64,000 nt of DNA from Erodium maritimum. Lineage: Eukaryota; Streptophyta; Magnoliopsida; Geraniales; Geraniaceae. Below the pieces are notes generated by a model. It saw only the letters and a program-made list of their open reading frames with translations, searched no databases and had not been told where the DNA came from. The position numbers and the translations under genes were made by a program. This document shows, piece after piece, positions 1 to 10,107 of this stretch (positions within the stretch are counted from its first letter, which is position 1; each line of letters starts with the position of its first letter). The stretch is from assembly GCA_963921825.1 (NCBI GenBank), contig OY997592.1, positions 52,286,336 to 52,350,335 of the forward strand, given 5' to 3'.

Positions 1-189
1 ACTTTTCCCAAATTGGTCAGAAAGTTGCCCTGAGTCCCCCGGAACTCACTTTGGTCGATATCGCGGTCAACTTAAGCCCGGTATGACCCTCGGGGTCAAA
101 TTTAGGTTCATTTAAGTGTCTGTCCAAATTTTTTAAATTTTCCTGTTTTTCGCCGATTCTACTGGCGTTGACCGGGAGTGGTTCTTACA
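1..189 (-). repeat. 5' end of a gypsy LTR (reverse orientation, cut by window edge)
   Basis: The segment is the reverse complement of the first part of the same LTR family found at 14354, 31016, 39352 and 55963. It ends at 189 with the complement of TGTAAGAACCACTCCCGG, matching the LTR start TGTAATAACCACTCCCGG with one base change. The rest of the LTR lies left of the window, so solo LTR or full element cannot be decided. Confidence 0.8.
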
Positions 190-690
190 AATAAAACCCG
201 AAAGTTAGATGAATTCATAAATCGTAGTGCTATATACCTTTCTACACCTAGATTAGAGATAATTAGGTGGACTGCGTACGTTAGGGTCCTAATACGATCG
301 AGAGATGGTTAGGATTACATTGAGAGAATTCCCGTTGCCATTGGAATAGTAGTAGTTGCAAATGTATACCGAATCCTGTTAAGTTGTTCATCGCATTCGA
401 ATCCTGTTAATGTCCTAGATCGCCTTTTAAATCTGTTATTCGAAATCACTTGTGACCTTGTGCTCATTTTTGGATCATTCATATATTCTCATTAGTTGCA
501 TGAATTTACTATTTTCTAAAAAAAATCAAACACCATTATAGGAATAGCTTGACGACGAATTAATTAACTAAAGTGCTTGTCTAATTGTTCCCTTGGGTAC
601 GATATCTCGGACTTAAAACCCGAATACTACTTGACGACCGGTGCGCTTGCCGTACCATTCTGAGGGTTAAATCTCGGAGTGTCAAGCTAA

Positions 691-708
691 TGGCGCCGTT
701 GCCGGGGA
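691..708 (+). other. Primer binding site, tRNA-Asp type
   Basis: TGGCGCCGTTGCCGGGGA is complementary to the 3' end of plant tRNA-Asp and is the primer site used by Athila-type elements. It lies six bases after a plausible LTR end (GTGTCA). Confidence 0.75.
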
Positions 709-805
709 GCAACTAAGGCAACTCTGATACGTTTGTAATTCGTGTTAAGACTATTCCATTTTTTTGTATATATTTGCTTAGTTGATTCATTGAATTATAA
801 CTTTT

Positions 806-1993
806 ATGGAGAATTGGTATTTTGATACTGTGTATTGTGATTGTTGCGGAGCTTATGATCATTCTAACTATTATTGTGAGTACTTGAATTCAAATGCATA
901 TTGTCAATATTGGGAGGACCCTTCCACTTTTGATCAAGGTTATCAAGTGGAACCACAAGAGTCTTCCTCCAAACTGGAGCAGATGATGCTAACCATGATG
1001 GCACAGATGAAGGAGGATAGTGAGCTGCACAAGGTATCTGTGCAGGATCAGTAGATAGTGAACCGGAACAATGATTCCCGTTTTCAGAAGTTGGAAATTC
1101 AATTGGGTCAAATAGCCAATGCAATGAATCAAATATATCCTCACATACAAGTGGTGAATGAGAGAGCTCTACACGATCAAACAAGTCACATTGAGGAAGA
1201 TCATTCTGAGCACTTAGGTGATTCAGTAGAACAAGAAACTCATTATCCAACCATGGGTTTAGAGATAAGTGCAGAATGTGAGGTATCAAGTTCTTATTCC
1301 TCTTGTACAATATCTATTCCATCTCCATGTAGTTTTGATGCTTTGAATTCTTTAGATGTAAATAATAATTGTATAATTGAGAAAAATAGTTCACAAACTA
1401 TTGCTGAGCCGAATCCTTCCATAATATTCATAGAGTTGGCTGACAAGTCTATTAGATATCCAAGGGGCACTATGGAAGATGCTCTTAAGAGAGGGGTTAT
1501 ATTTGAATCTCCCATTGATTTTATTTTCCTAGACATCGAGAATGATGTCGAAATTCCATTTGGTGTGGGAGATTCATTTTTTGATTCTAGCAAATCAACT
1601 TTGTATGTTCAACCTGTCCCATTAATTTTTAAATTAAATGTTGAGCATAGAGTTGTTAATATTACGCATGAATTTGTTGATACATTTGCTAGTCCCCAAT
1701 CCCCGTTTGTGAGCTTATGTTACTCTATTGTGGTAGATGCTCTTGACCCTCGCTGTCATGAGTATTTTCCGCTTAATGGGATTCATATCCCTATCAAGTT
1801 GAGCCAAGATGAACCAAATTATAATTATTCTGTTAAGGCAAGCTTGATGAAGTTAGCCTTGAGTTTGGAACTTTTACAAAACTCAAGGAAAAGAATTTTG
1901 TACTGCATTGTGTTTCTTCTCCTAGTTTTTCACTCATATTTAAAGAGAAGGATGCAATGGAAGTATGAGATTTGTGGGAGGCCTCCTGATTGA
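806..1993 (+). pseudogene. Athila-like gag/protease remnant with one in-frame amber codon
   Basis: One frame runs from the ATG at 806 to a stop at 1993, broken only by a TAG at 1052-1054. The N-terminal 82 residues are rich in Cys and Tyr (CDCCGAYDH). Just after the stop a stretch with QLGQIANAMNQ resembles the end of Athila/Tat Gag. Residues read at about 1437-1580 (ADKSIRYPRG, then an FIFLDIENDVEIPFGVGDSFF-like stretch) resemble the protease region of these elements, where the usual text is close to YPRG...DVEVPIILGRPFL. The C-terminal part, Leu- and Ser-rich, is not recognised. No reverse transcriptase follows, so this is a deleted, non-functional polyprotein. A non-autonomous element that still uses this frame cannot be excluded. 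Confidence 0.6.
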
Positions 1994-2004
1994 GCCTCCT
2001 TCCT

Positions 2005-2052
2005 GTCGAGCAAACGACGTTAAACAAATGCGCTTGTTGGGAGGCAACCCAA
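2005..2052 (+). other. Athila/Tat-type conserved noncoding block
   Basis: The segment contains GACGTTAAACAAATGCGCTT followed by TGTTGGGAGGCAACCCAA. This text is a recurrent feature downstream of Athila/Tat polyprotein frames. GTTGGGAGGCAACCC can form a short hairpin. It supports the family call for 190-3286. Confidence 0.6.
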
Positions 2053-3286
2053 TATTCCTACCCCTCGTTGTTTTGTATATGTTATGTCTTGCTCTTATTC
2101 TCTAACTATTTGTGCAAGTTGGTGATACTGGATGGAAGCTTGAGGGTTAGAGTCATATTTGTTAGCGCCGAGTTCTCGAGAACTCACTTGGGCGAAGTAG
2201 TATTCCATCTACCATGCACAAAGGCAATTTCAAGTATTCAGGAAAAAGTAGTACCGGTGAAGGGGCAGTATCTCTATCCCTCTATTGTTTATTATGTTTA
2301 ATATCTACTTGTGAATTTTGATGTTTTTTGTGGTGGGTGTTGAGCACCCGACTTGCTGTGCTGATAGGTTATACATCTTAGTTCTCTGATTTGCTTGATT
2401 GTTCTACACAAGTGTGGGGTTGCCTATATGTGGTTAGGAGCATGTATAAGATTAAGTCGCACTAGGGACAGTGCAAGGTTTTATGTGTGGGGTAGGAGAC
2501 CGTAGATCTTAGTGTGTTTGCATTGTGTGCTTCATGCATCATCGTGTTTCAAAGTTTTCAAAAAAAAAATCGAAAATCAAAAAAATATTTTCTGGTGGTT
2601 TATTGAGCTTAGTGCATATGATTTTAAGGTTTCAATGATTGGAATGTTGGACATGATCATTTTTCTTGCATAATTCAAAGGATTGCATCGATTTAGTATG
2701 AATGAATTGACTTGTGTAAGCACATGTAGTGAGGCATGCTCATTTGTTTGCATTATGGGCAGTTACTTTGATGTGTACTTGAGTCCTCTAAGTTCTATGC
2801 ATGGTAACCTGAGTCTAGAACTTCACATATATCCTCTCGAGGCGAAATAAAATAAGGAATTAGGTGATTAATAAAATGATCATAGGCCATTCTTAGACCG
2901 TTTGTGCTAAATTTCCTACTTATGAATATATGATTATCTACTAGTCACCCATGTTGAGCTTTAGCCTTTCGTTTCTAACCTGAATACTACAAACCTATGT
3001 GCCCTTCATTTCATTTAAATATCCTCAGTTTTATTTGAACTCATACTTCTTGGCTTAGGTGCTTCTTGAGTGTGGATATTGTGGTTGGTGGTTGGGAATG
3101 AGATTTAAATGTCTGGAGAAATAAGTATTTTGTTAATGTGCCGGGTATATTGTAATATTTGTGCTCTAAGCCTTTCCTGTAAAAGATAAGAAAAAAAAAA
3201 TGAAAGCTCTCTTCTGTGCAAAAAGAAAAGTGAGGGGTAAGGCTAAAAATTAGCACGGGTAGAAAGAAAAGGCAATAGAAGTCATT
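2053..3286 (+). other. 3' noncoding part of the Athila-like remnant
   Basis: No credible gene is seen. A purine-rich stretch around 2484-2500 (GTGTGGGGTAGGAGAC) could be a decayed polypurine tract. A short A-rich run follows at 2560-2590. The remainder is AT-rich sequence with short chance frames. Confidence 0.4.
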
Positions 3287-3289
3287 GAA

Positions 3290-3309
3290 TATATATATAT
3301 ATATATATA
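3290..3309. repeat. TA microsatellite
   Basis: An uninterrupted AT/TA run directly precedes the first MITE. The same dinucleotide flanks every MULE-like end in this window. Confidence 0.85.
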
Positions 3310-3646
3310 GGGTAGCTATCCAGTAAAAATCACTCTTATTGTGCAAACTACGAACTCACCAGGTGCTGACACGTGGCGCGCACAGTGCTGATAGTTTGCG
3401 CAGAACGGTGCTAATAGTTTGGGACTATTAGCACTGTGCGCCCAAACTATTAGCACTCTGCGCGCCATGTGTCAGCGCCTGGTGAGTTCGTAGTTTGCAC
3501 AATAAGGTGCGGTGTTTTATATATATATATTGTCCACGTGTCAGCATCTGGTGTGCTCTGTTGACATCACTTTGGGGGGATCCTATGGCTCTCATGGGTT
3601 CGTAGTTTGCACAATAAGGGAGGGTTTGTACGTGATACCAATCCTA
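3308..3646. mobile_element. Foldback MITE (copy 1) in a TA microsatellite
   Basis: The left end starts TAGGGTAGCTATCC and the right end is ACCAATCCTA, both against TA repeats. The left part holds CTTATTGTGCAAACTACGAA, and its complement recurs at about 3488-3510 and again near 3597-3618, so the left 220 bases form a long hairpin. The hairpin centre has a perfect 11-bp inverted repeat, GTGCTAATAGT and ACTATTAGCAC, five bases apart. The reversed right end resembles the left end of G2 at 29773. It encodes nothing and looks like a non-autonomous relative of G2. A second copy lies at 29399. Confidence 0.7.
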
Positions 3647-3660
3647 TATATATATATATA

Positions 3661-3730
3661 TAGGGACGCTATCAGGTGTGAACCACCTGTAATATGCGAA
3701 CCTGCGAACTGCATCCGGACCGTCCATCTA
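3661..3730 (+). repeat. G1 left terminal inverted repeat
   Basis: It begins TAGGGACGCTATCAGGTGTG next to a TA run and contains TGCGAACCTGCGAACTGC and GGACCGTCC. The right end (29301-29370, complement) has the same blocks in the same order with a gap of about 18 bases. The first 24 bases match at 18 positions by eye. Confidence 0.65.
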
Positions 3731-3899
3731 TCAGCAGCGCGCGCGATCTACGGCTCAGAGCTAAGCGTGCGAATGCGCGCGAATTGGAACCAATTATGGG
3801 CCACGCGCCTCTTCTTAGGGGCAAAAATGGAATTTACCCTTTTAAATTACGCGCGCGGCCCAGATTCTCTCGCAAAACAGAATAATTATATCCGCAATC

Positions 3900-5042
3900 T
3901 ATGCATGTTCTTCTGAGATTTTAATTTGGACCAAATTGTCGTAAATAAAAACTGATAAACACAACGCTTGTCGTTTTAAACTGGAAAAAAATTAAAAAAT
4001 TCTGATCCTCAAACAAATTCTTCTATATATGCAAAAAATAATAACAGTATCATCAAAAAAAATTTTGTCTGCTTTACTTGTCTATCATTTGACCTCTTTA
4101 TCTTTACAGCAAACAATTTGTTCTTTATCTGCAAACAGTTATATCTATATCCGCAAAAAGATTTCATTTTGGTTTACTTGGTCTAAATTGCATTGTTTGG
4201 CAAACTGGAATGATTATATTCTAAAACAATAAAAAATAAAACCACAAAAAACAACCTATGTACGCTCCTCTTTTGTTCAACCTATGTTACGAAGGAAAAT
4301 GTTTTGCTTTGTATTCTGTCAACTTTCGGAAACTGGGATTCCTCTATTCGCAAACGAGATTAATTGTATCCTCATCAAACAATTCTGCAAACTAAAAATC
4401 AAAAACGGATTTGTCCTCTTTAGCTTATCTGCAAACGATTTGTTAGTCATCCGCAGATGATTATATCGTTTTGAGCAAACGAGATTAACTGTATCCTCAT
4501 ATGAGATACAGATGAAACAACTGAAGATTAAACATGTTTAGGGACCCACAAATCCAACTAAACCCTACATTTTGGTTTAGTTGGTTTTGATTTCATTATA
4601 TTCTCAAACAATAAAAAATAAATCCTCAAAATACACCCTATGTATGCTCCTCTTTTGTTCAACCTATGTTACGAAGGAAAATGTTTTTCTTGGTATTCTG
4701 TCAACTTTCGCAAACTGGGATTCATCTATTCGCAAACGACATTAATTGTTTCCTCATAAAACAATTTTACAAACTAAAAATCAAAAACAGATTTGTCCTC
4801 TTTAGCTTATACGCAAACGATTTGTTAGTTATCCGCAGAAGATTATATCGTTATCCGCAAACTAGAAAAACTGTATCCTCATATGAGATACAGATGAAAC
4901 AATTAAAGATTAAACATGTTTAGGGACCCACCAATCCAACTAAACCCTACATTTTGCCTATATATACAAAAAAACTGGGCAAACAAAACATAAACTCAAC
5001 ATCAACTCTTAGCAAACCTCAACTCTCTCCCAATTATAAACC
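3900..5042. repeat. Gene-free G1 spacer: phased motif plus a 381-bp tandem duplication
   Basis: There is no gene here. GCAAAC-type cores are scattered through it. A block of about 381 bp starting near 4258 (GCTCCTCTTTTGTTCAACCT) is repeated starting near 4639 and ends in the promoter of the tiny gene at 5043. The start of the block resembles the 3' untranslated region of that gene (near 5420-5460). The spacer therefore looks like the leftover of earlier tandem gene copies whose coding parts are gone. Confidence 0.65.
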
Positions 5043-5357
5043 ATGAATGCTTGCAACACCGAGAAGGGTAAGAGCACGAACATCAATCTTCTAACTAAGG
5101 AAGAGGTGCTGAAGAGGGGAGATGCCATATTCGCAAAATACAACGTTCTTCTCAATATTGAGAAGGTCACAATGAAGCACAAGAACTTAAAGGTGATGAT
5201 GCTGGAGGCAAAACTTGATATCGATCTTCTTGTGGTTGAGACAGCCAAAATCGCCGATAACGACATGTCAGGTGACTGCATAACTATAGCCAAAGACCTC
5301 TTGTGCAGAGTGACAGAAGTTAACAGGGCACTGGATGTTGCTATTGGTATGTTGTAG
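5043..5357 (+). CDS. Tiny helical protein, copy a (104 aa)
   Basis: It is a single uninterrupted frame with a TATA box (CTATATATAC) about 84 bases before the ATG. The predicted protein is charged and appears all helical. A first helix carries KNLKVMMLEAKLDIDLL, then comes a polar turn (IADNDMSGD) and a second helix (LLCRVTEVNRALDVAIGML). This two-helix plan is shared by eight other genes of 87-115 residues in this window. No catalytic motif, signal peptide or membrane segment is seen. It lies near the left end of G1 and points the same way as the transposase. I do not recognise the family. A coiled-coil accessory protein of the transposon is the most economical guess. Confidence 0.65.
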   Translation: MNACNTEKGKSTNINLLTKEEVLKRGDAIFAKYNVLLNIEKVTMKHKNLKVMMLEAKLDIDLLVVETAKIADNDMSGDCITIAKDLLCRVTEVNRALDVAIGML

Positions 5358-5723
5358 TTGGGTACCAAAGAGTCAATGAACGACCTAGAAGAAGATGGCT
5401 TTCTTCTACTCCTTTTTTGTATGGTGCTCTTTTGTTCAACCTGTGTTATGAATGAAAACATTTCCGAGAAATATCATTTGCTCTATTTAGCTTCTGCAAA
5501 AGATTTGTTCTTCATCCGCAAACTATTATGTCGATATCCGCAAAAGGCTTTCAGTTTGGTTTACTTTTTGCAAATTGAAATGATTATCTACGCAAACTGG
5601 GGTTCTTATATTCGCAAACGAAAACAACTGTATCCACAAACCAAAATTAATCTTAAACATGATTGATTTCATATGTTGAAAATATTTACTTTCCACAAAA
5701 AAAAAATTAAAAAACTACAGTAA
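5358..5723. repeat. G1 spacer with phased GCAAAC motif
   Basis: It holds the 3' untranslated region of the preceding tiny gene and motif copies such as CATCCGCAAACTATTATG and ATATCCGCAAAAGG at roughly 22-base steps. No gene is seen. Confidence 0.6.
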
Positions 5724-6236
5724 TTAAGCATCATCATCATCATCCCAGAAATCTTCTTCATCTTCAACAACTCCTTCCTCAGGATCCTCCCCATATGGGT
5801 CTATGTTGTCTTCTTCTTCCTCTTCTCCCTCTTGCTCTTCTTCATCATCCTCTGCATGGACATCTTCTTCCTCATCATCCAACAAATCTTCATCAACATA
5901 ATCAGGGGGTTCTTCTTCTTCCTCATTCTCCTCTTCTTCTTCATCTTCTTTCTCATTGTCCTCTTCATCTTCATATTCATCCGGGGGTGATTCATAATCA
6001 GGATCCCCCTGTTGAGGAATGTCGTACTCATTGATGAGAGGGTCATCATCATTATTAGAGGAGGAGGAGGAGGAGGAGGAGGAAGAATTCAGCCTGCGCC
6101 TCTTTGAACAGACGTTGTCGTCGTCATCATCACTACTGAAGATTTGTGATGGTGGAGACTTGCATTCGAAAGATTGCCATTTGTCTCCATCACTGTTAGA
6201 ATACAGAATAGATGGAGACTTGGGAGTTGCTGACAT
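5724..6236 (-). CDS. Acidic Ser/Glu/Asp-rich protein (170 aa)
   Basis: This intact reverse-strand frame starts MSATPKSPSILYSNSDGDKW. Residues 33-40 are an acidic patch (SSDDDDD), followed by a basic cluster CSKRRRL that could be a nuclear signal, then a run of about ten Ser. From about residue 75 on it is almost entirely Glu and Asp, ending FWDDDDDA. The low-complexity tail resembles acidic histone- or activator-binding tails, but no domain is recognised. The gene lies between tiny genes on the other strand inside G1, and a decayed acidic frame at 20579-20690 may be a second copy. The many GAA/GAG triplets could make a chance open frame, but the ordered N-terminal half argues for a real gene. 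Confidence 0.55.
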   Translation of the reverse strand: MSATPKSPSILYSNSDGDKWQSFECKSPPSQIFSSDDDDDNVCSKRRRLNSSSSSSSSSSNNDDDPLINEYDIPQQGDPDYESPPDEYEDEEDNEKEDEEEEENEEEEEPPDYVDEDLLDDEEEDVHAEDDEEEQEGEEEEEDNIDPYGEDPEEGVVEDEEDFWDDDDDA

Positions 6237-6518
6237 GGCTACCTACTACGATAGGGATGATGAAGAAATAATTGATTTGTGCTTCAATATAAAGATATCA
6301 AAAGGGTATCAGAAAATTTGGGGAAATGGAACAACGCCATTAATTTGGGAAGCTTTTCGTTTGGCGCGAAGAGATTTTTGTAATGATGACAGAAGATATT
6401 GAAATGAAAGGGCGAAATGAAAGGGCGGTTGTAGTCATATCAAAAATGAAACGACGGTTGCGTGTATTCACATCAAAAATTAAAATCATGATTACCTTAC
6501 TTTTTACTGCACGCTTGA

Positions 6519-6748
6519 CACGTGTTCTACCCTGTTGAATTTCGGAAATTAGTATTCTGAAAATACAAAATTCTAGTTTGCGGAAATAATCATTCTGTTT
6601 TACGGAAAATGGTTTACCAGTTTACGGAAATTACAATGACGTTTTGCGTATAATGGACATTCTGTTTGCAGAAATGTGCTTTCATCACATTACGTGCGTG
6701 TTTGGCACGTGTCCCACCAAATACTCTAAATCAATACCCCTATAAATA
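6519..6748 (+). promoter_or_regulatory. Promoter of tiny gene b: two CACGTG boxes and a TATA box
   Basis: CACGTG occurs at 6519-6524 (GACACGTGTT) and 6706-6711 (GGCACGTGTCC), and TATAAATA at 6741-6748, 81 bases before the ATG at 6822. Comparable GACACG(T/C)GTC palindromes lie upstream of genes c, f and g. G-box type sites are common plant regulatory elements; the use here is inferred. Confidence 0.5.
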
Positions 6749-6821
6749 TACCCCTTCTATCACCCATGAAAAATTATTCACACTCACATCTCTTCTGAAT
6801 TATCAGATCATATACACGAAA

Positions 6822-7088
6822 ATGGAATCATCATCAAAAAAACTCAAAATGGAAGTTCTAGCCAAAGAACATCATGTGTCCGTACGTGAGCTTCGACATC
6901 TGAAGATGTCCATCATCAAGTCACATTTGATGATAGCACATGACAGGGTCATCAACCTGATGGCTGAATTGGAAGAAGAAGACATATCCAACGCGGATGA
7001 AGAACACATGGATTGTAGGGAAAGCATGGCGAACAAACTCTTGAAGTATAGGGCTGCACTTAGAATCATTGTGAAAGAGAGCTCCTAA
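6822..7088 (+). CDS. Tiny helical protein, copy b (88 aa)
   Basis: The ATG at 6822 (AAAATGGAATC) is chosen rather than the upstream in-frame start because it follows the TATA box by 81 bases and gives the family's usual length. The protein starts MESSSKKLKMEVLAKEHHV. Helix 1 contains SIIKSHLMIAHDRVINLMAELEE, a polar loop follows (EDISNADEEHMD), and helix 2 carries MANKLLKYRAALRIIVKE. The pattern of a helix ending in L..EL(E/D), an acidic loop, and a second helix of about 20 residues is the family signature. Function is unknown, and no known domain is recognised. It sits 765 bases before copy c in the same direction. Confidence 0.7.
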   Translation: MESSSKKLKMEVLAKEHHVSVRELRHLKMSIIKSHLMIAHDRVINLMAELEEEDISNADEEHMDCRESMANKLLKYRAALRIIVKESS

Positions 7089-7852
7089 GGGATTGCTTGT
7101 ACTTTCTCTTCTGTTTTCATGTCTTTTGTGTTGGCTTTTGGTTCTTCTGTTTGATGTCGTATTTTTTGTTGTTCTTTCAGACTCCAGATGAATCAATGAA
7201 AAGCTTTTTGTTTATCTAAATATGCATTAAAATTGACACAATATATTACAATATACTACTTAGTTTGCAAAATGTATACAATATTTCGCAAACAAGATAC
7301 CTTGGTTTCTCAAACTCGTAAAGCCACAAACGCAAATATCAAATTTCGTTCTTCTTAAATATTTGAGAAAATATTTCATGTGGCTCGAGATAAATTCCTA
7401 GTATTCAAAATGTACATTATAGTTCCGCAAACAAGATGCCTTATATTCTCAAACTCGTAAATTCACAAACGTAAACTTCATAATTCGTTATTGTTTAATA
7501 TTTGAGAAAATATTTCGTGTGGCTCGAGAGAGATTTACCAAAGATACTGATCAGACAATGGTGAGATCTGGAAGTGACGCGTGTCAAGACACGATTGTAT
7601 ACTGCTAAGAGCCAGTGATTTTTATTTTGAGGATAATTTTATAATTGTTTGAGAATTTAATACATATGAAATACAAATCGTCAGTTTTGGATAAAACACT
7701 TGATATTCTGACCTTGAAAAGTAACTACCCACTAACCCCATTACTTTGTGCAAGATTACAATAATACCCCCTATGACCATTGCTATAAATACCACTACTG
7801 AGTAACTACTTTCACACATCTTTCACTCTTCAACTCAAAAAAAGCAACGAAA
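7089..7852. repeat. G1 spacer between tiny genes b and c
   Basis: It contains a partly duplicated segment (the GCAAACAAGATACCTTGGTT region near 7296 and the GCAAACAAGATGCCTTATAT region near 7427), a palindrome TGACGCGTGTCA at 7575-7586, and the promoter of copy c (TATAAAT at 7784). No gene is seen. Confidence 0.5.
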
Positions 7853-8122
7853 ATGGCCTCAATGAATGTTGAATGGGCTCGGATGAATGCCGATGATGAA
7901 GCCAGGCGTTTGGCTTCCATCCACCATTTATGGAAGCTCAAATACACAAAAATCCAATACAATATGATGATGATTGATGTGCAGGTGGTCAAGCTCCTGG
8001 CTGAAATCGAAACGGACGAAAACCTTACCTGGAACACAGAAGAAAGAGCTTCGAAAGAACGCATGCTTGAGAAACTGAGGGAGTATCAAGAATTCCTCGG
8101 GAAAATAACTGTAGATCCCTAA
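7853..8122 (+). CDS. Tiny helical protein, copy c (89 aa)
   Basis: The gene is one exon. The ATG at 7853 (AAAATGGCCTC) lies about 69 bases after TATAAAT. It starts MASMNVEWARMNADDEARRL. Helix 1 holds TKIQYNMMMIDVQVVKLLAEIE, the loop is TDENLTWNTEERAS, and helix 2 is ERMLEKLREYQEFLGKI. Spacing and hydrophobic pattern follow the other copies, though residue identity is low, so copies a-c are older duplicates than the d/e and f/g pairs. No enzyme motif is seen. Confidence 0.7.
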   Translation: MASMNVEWARMNADDEARRLASIHHLWKLKYTKIQYNMMMIDVQVVKLLAEIETDENLTWNTEERASKERMLEKLREYQEFLGKITVDP

Positions 8123-8294
8123 GCCACATCCAGAAGAAGATTGGTGGTATCTAGTTTTTCATGCATGTCGTCTTTTATGTTTTTGTTTGGTGTTTCACAC
8201 ACCATCTTTTCGTAATGAATCTATAAATATTCTCAAACTAGATGTTGTATTTTCTCAAACCATGCCTTCTGTATTCTCAACATGACTGACAGTA

Positions 8295-8391
8295 TCCGCA
8301 AACAATAACTCAAAAATCCGCAAACTAGATATGAAATATCCGCAAACTACATCGGAAATATCCGCAAACTTTACATTAAAAATCCGCAAAC
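8295..8391. repeat. Five TCCGCAAAC cores at an exact 22-bp step
   Basis: TCCGCAAAC begins at 8295, 8317, 8339, 8361 and 8383. The 13 bases between cores differ from unit to unit, so the core and the spacing are conserved rather than the whole repeat. The array lies between tiny gene c and the promoter of the transposase gene. Confidence 0.85.
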
Positions 8392-8874
8392 TAAATCTGA
8401 AATACGCAAAGAATCTATTCGCTAATAAAATAAAATGTTTCGATTGAACTTTCAAACTGAATCGGGTTCGTCCATTGCGAATAATATATCGACGGTCCTA
8501 GATTAGCGCGCGAATTTACCCCAACTTTCTCTATAAAACCTCGAAATTCAAAAACGGAAAGTTCCTAAACAAGAAATAAGAAATCGAATCAAACACAGAG
8601 TTACAAAGTATCTCGAAAAAATATCTACGATTTTCCAAGTATCAACCCTAGATCGGAGTTTTCTCGAAGAAATCTAGATCACGGACAAGGTTAAAAGAAC
8701 TGCTATTCTTCGAAACTTGATTCCAAAACAAAATATCATATCGCACCTGAGATCGCATCAGAGATCGCACCGACAGGATCGCACCGTGAGATCGTCGGAA
8801 ATCGCAACAGAGATCACCGGAGATATTGATTGATATCGTCGGATTTTAACACAGCAACCAATACACAAATCGAG
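8392..8874 (+). promoter_or_regulatory. Probable promoter and 5' leader of the G1 transposase gene
   Basis: CTATAAAACC near 8531 is a plausible TATA box. It is preceded by TCGACGGTCCTAGATTAGCG and GCGCGCGAATTTACCCC (8491-8520), which resemble the GC-rich terminal sequence of G1 near 3710-3840. The stretch to 8874 would be the leader. No other gene is seen here. Confidence 0.4.
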
Positions 8875-9310
8875 ATGTCATATACAATATGTAAGTATAG
8901 ATCTATTCAACAAAATTGATTTTCTTCTAGAATCGCTGCAAATTCTGTTTTTCCGTTGACCAAAACGTCATGATCATGGTGGTTTTTTTATCCGTAAACT
9001 AGAATGCCTAGATACTCAAAACAGTAGTTTGTGTTGTACGATATTTAGCGACATATAATAATTGTTTCTTCTCATACAATATATAAAATCTCCTTCATGA
9101 CAAACTCTCAAACTAGGTGTGCAGTATCCGCAAACTAACTTGCTTATTTCCGCAAATTCTAAATAATCTACTTTTGCCTGTTACTATATACTACTGCCTG
9201 TGTTTCAATTTGAGTATATTATAACTATCTGATTCTATGTGTGCTGTATATGCAATCCGAAATTATTACATCCTCAAACTGATCCTTATTTCGATGAATA
9301 TCAGCTGCAG

Positions 9311-10107
9311 GCACAGACAGTGACTGTACTGCAGAATCAGATCTCCAAAACACTGTTCTGTTTTCTGCTGGAGGAACCAGGATATACTTGCCATCCTGCC
9401 AGCCTGAACGAACGCCGTTTGTAGGAAAGGAATTCAAGACACTGAATAAGGCGATAGATTTCTACCAAAATTACGCTAGACTGTCTGGATTCACTACAAG
9501 AAGGTCTACCGAGAAGAAGGATAAAACAAACAACATAAAGCTAAAGTACATGGTATGCTCCAAACAGGGTGAGATCCCCGAACAAAACAGTCCTCAACTT
9601 TCAAAGCCTACAAAAAAGAGGAACAGATTGCTCACAAGAATTAATTGTGAAGCAATGATAAGGTTCACATTTGTTTCGGAGGAATTGGGATACAAAGTAT
9701 CAAAATTTGTTGAAGGTCATAACCACTCTATGGTTGGAGCGGAGCACAGACATGAGATGAGAGGTAACCGACACATGGAAGGCAACCATGTTGAGTATGT
9801 GAACTTTTGCGAGAGATCGGGAATAGGTCCCTCAAAGGCACATAGACTAATCAGTGAAACACGTGGAGGCCCCAGCCATGTTGGAGCTTTGAAGCAAGAT
9901 TTCTTCAACTGCCACAGGGACTTGAAAGCCTATATTAGAGGAAGTGATGTTCAGATAATCCTTGACCAGTTCCGTGACAAGAAGGTAGCCAACAACAAGT
10001 TCTACTATGAGTACGATGTTGACCCAAGCGGAAGCCTCACTAAACTATTCTGGTGTGATGAAATAGCTATCAAGAATTACGAGCTTTACGGGGATAATGT
10101 ATACTGA
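9311..10107 (+). pseudogene. G1 transposase segment: FAR1 DNA-binding region and start of the MULE core
   Basis: The frame is open upstream of the ATG at 9388 as far as a splice acceptor (GCTGCAG) at 9310, so the exon very likely starts at 9311. It encodes a short acidic lead (TDSDCTAESD), then PSCQPERTPFVGKEFKTLNK, the FAR1 zinc-binding region, and a conserved stretch RGGPSHVGALKQDFFN. It aligns along its length with the G2 copy at 50700-51530. The frame ends in TGA at 10107, where the G2 copy continues to its first catalytic Asp. Confidence 0.75.

Larger units (their letters stand above)
190..3286 (+). mobile_element. Athila-like LTR retrotransposon remnant, probably non-autonomous
   Basis: In order it shows a stretch that looks like an LTR 3' part (190 to about 685), a tRNA-Asp-type primer site (691-708), a gag/protease-like frame (806-1993), and the block around 2005-2052 that is typical downstream of Athila/Tat coding regions. 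No reverse transcriptase or integrase is seen. The coding part passes straight from a gag-like end to a protease-like piece, suggesting an internally deleted derivative. Its left side is cut by the reversed gypsy LTR at 1-189 and its right end runs into a TA repeat and a MITE. Confidence 0.65.

Noticed and set aside
1990-2301. 103-aa ORF after the Athila-like frame
   Set aside because: It covers the conserved noncoding block of Athila/Tat elements and shows no domain.
3512-3916. 134-aa ORF across the TA repeat at the left end of G1
   Set aside because: It spans MITE, microsatellite and terminal repeat. No domain is recognised and it is chance open frame.
5795-6052. Leu/His-rich and Met/Lys-rich ORFs over the acidic gene
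   Set aside because: They are other-frame readings of the GAA/GAG-rich acidic gene.
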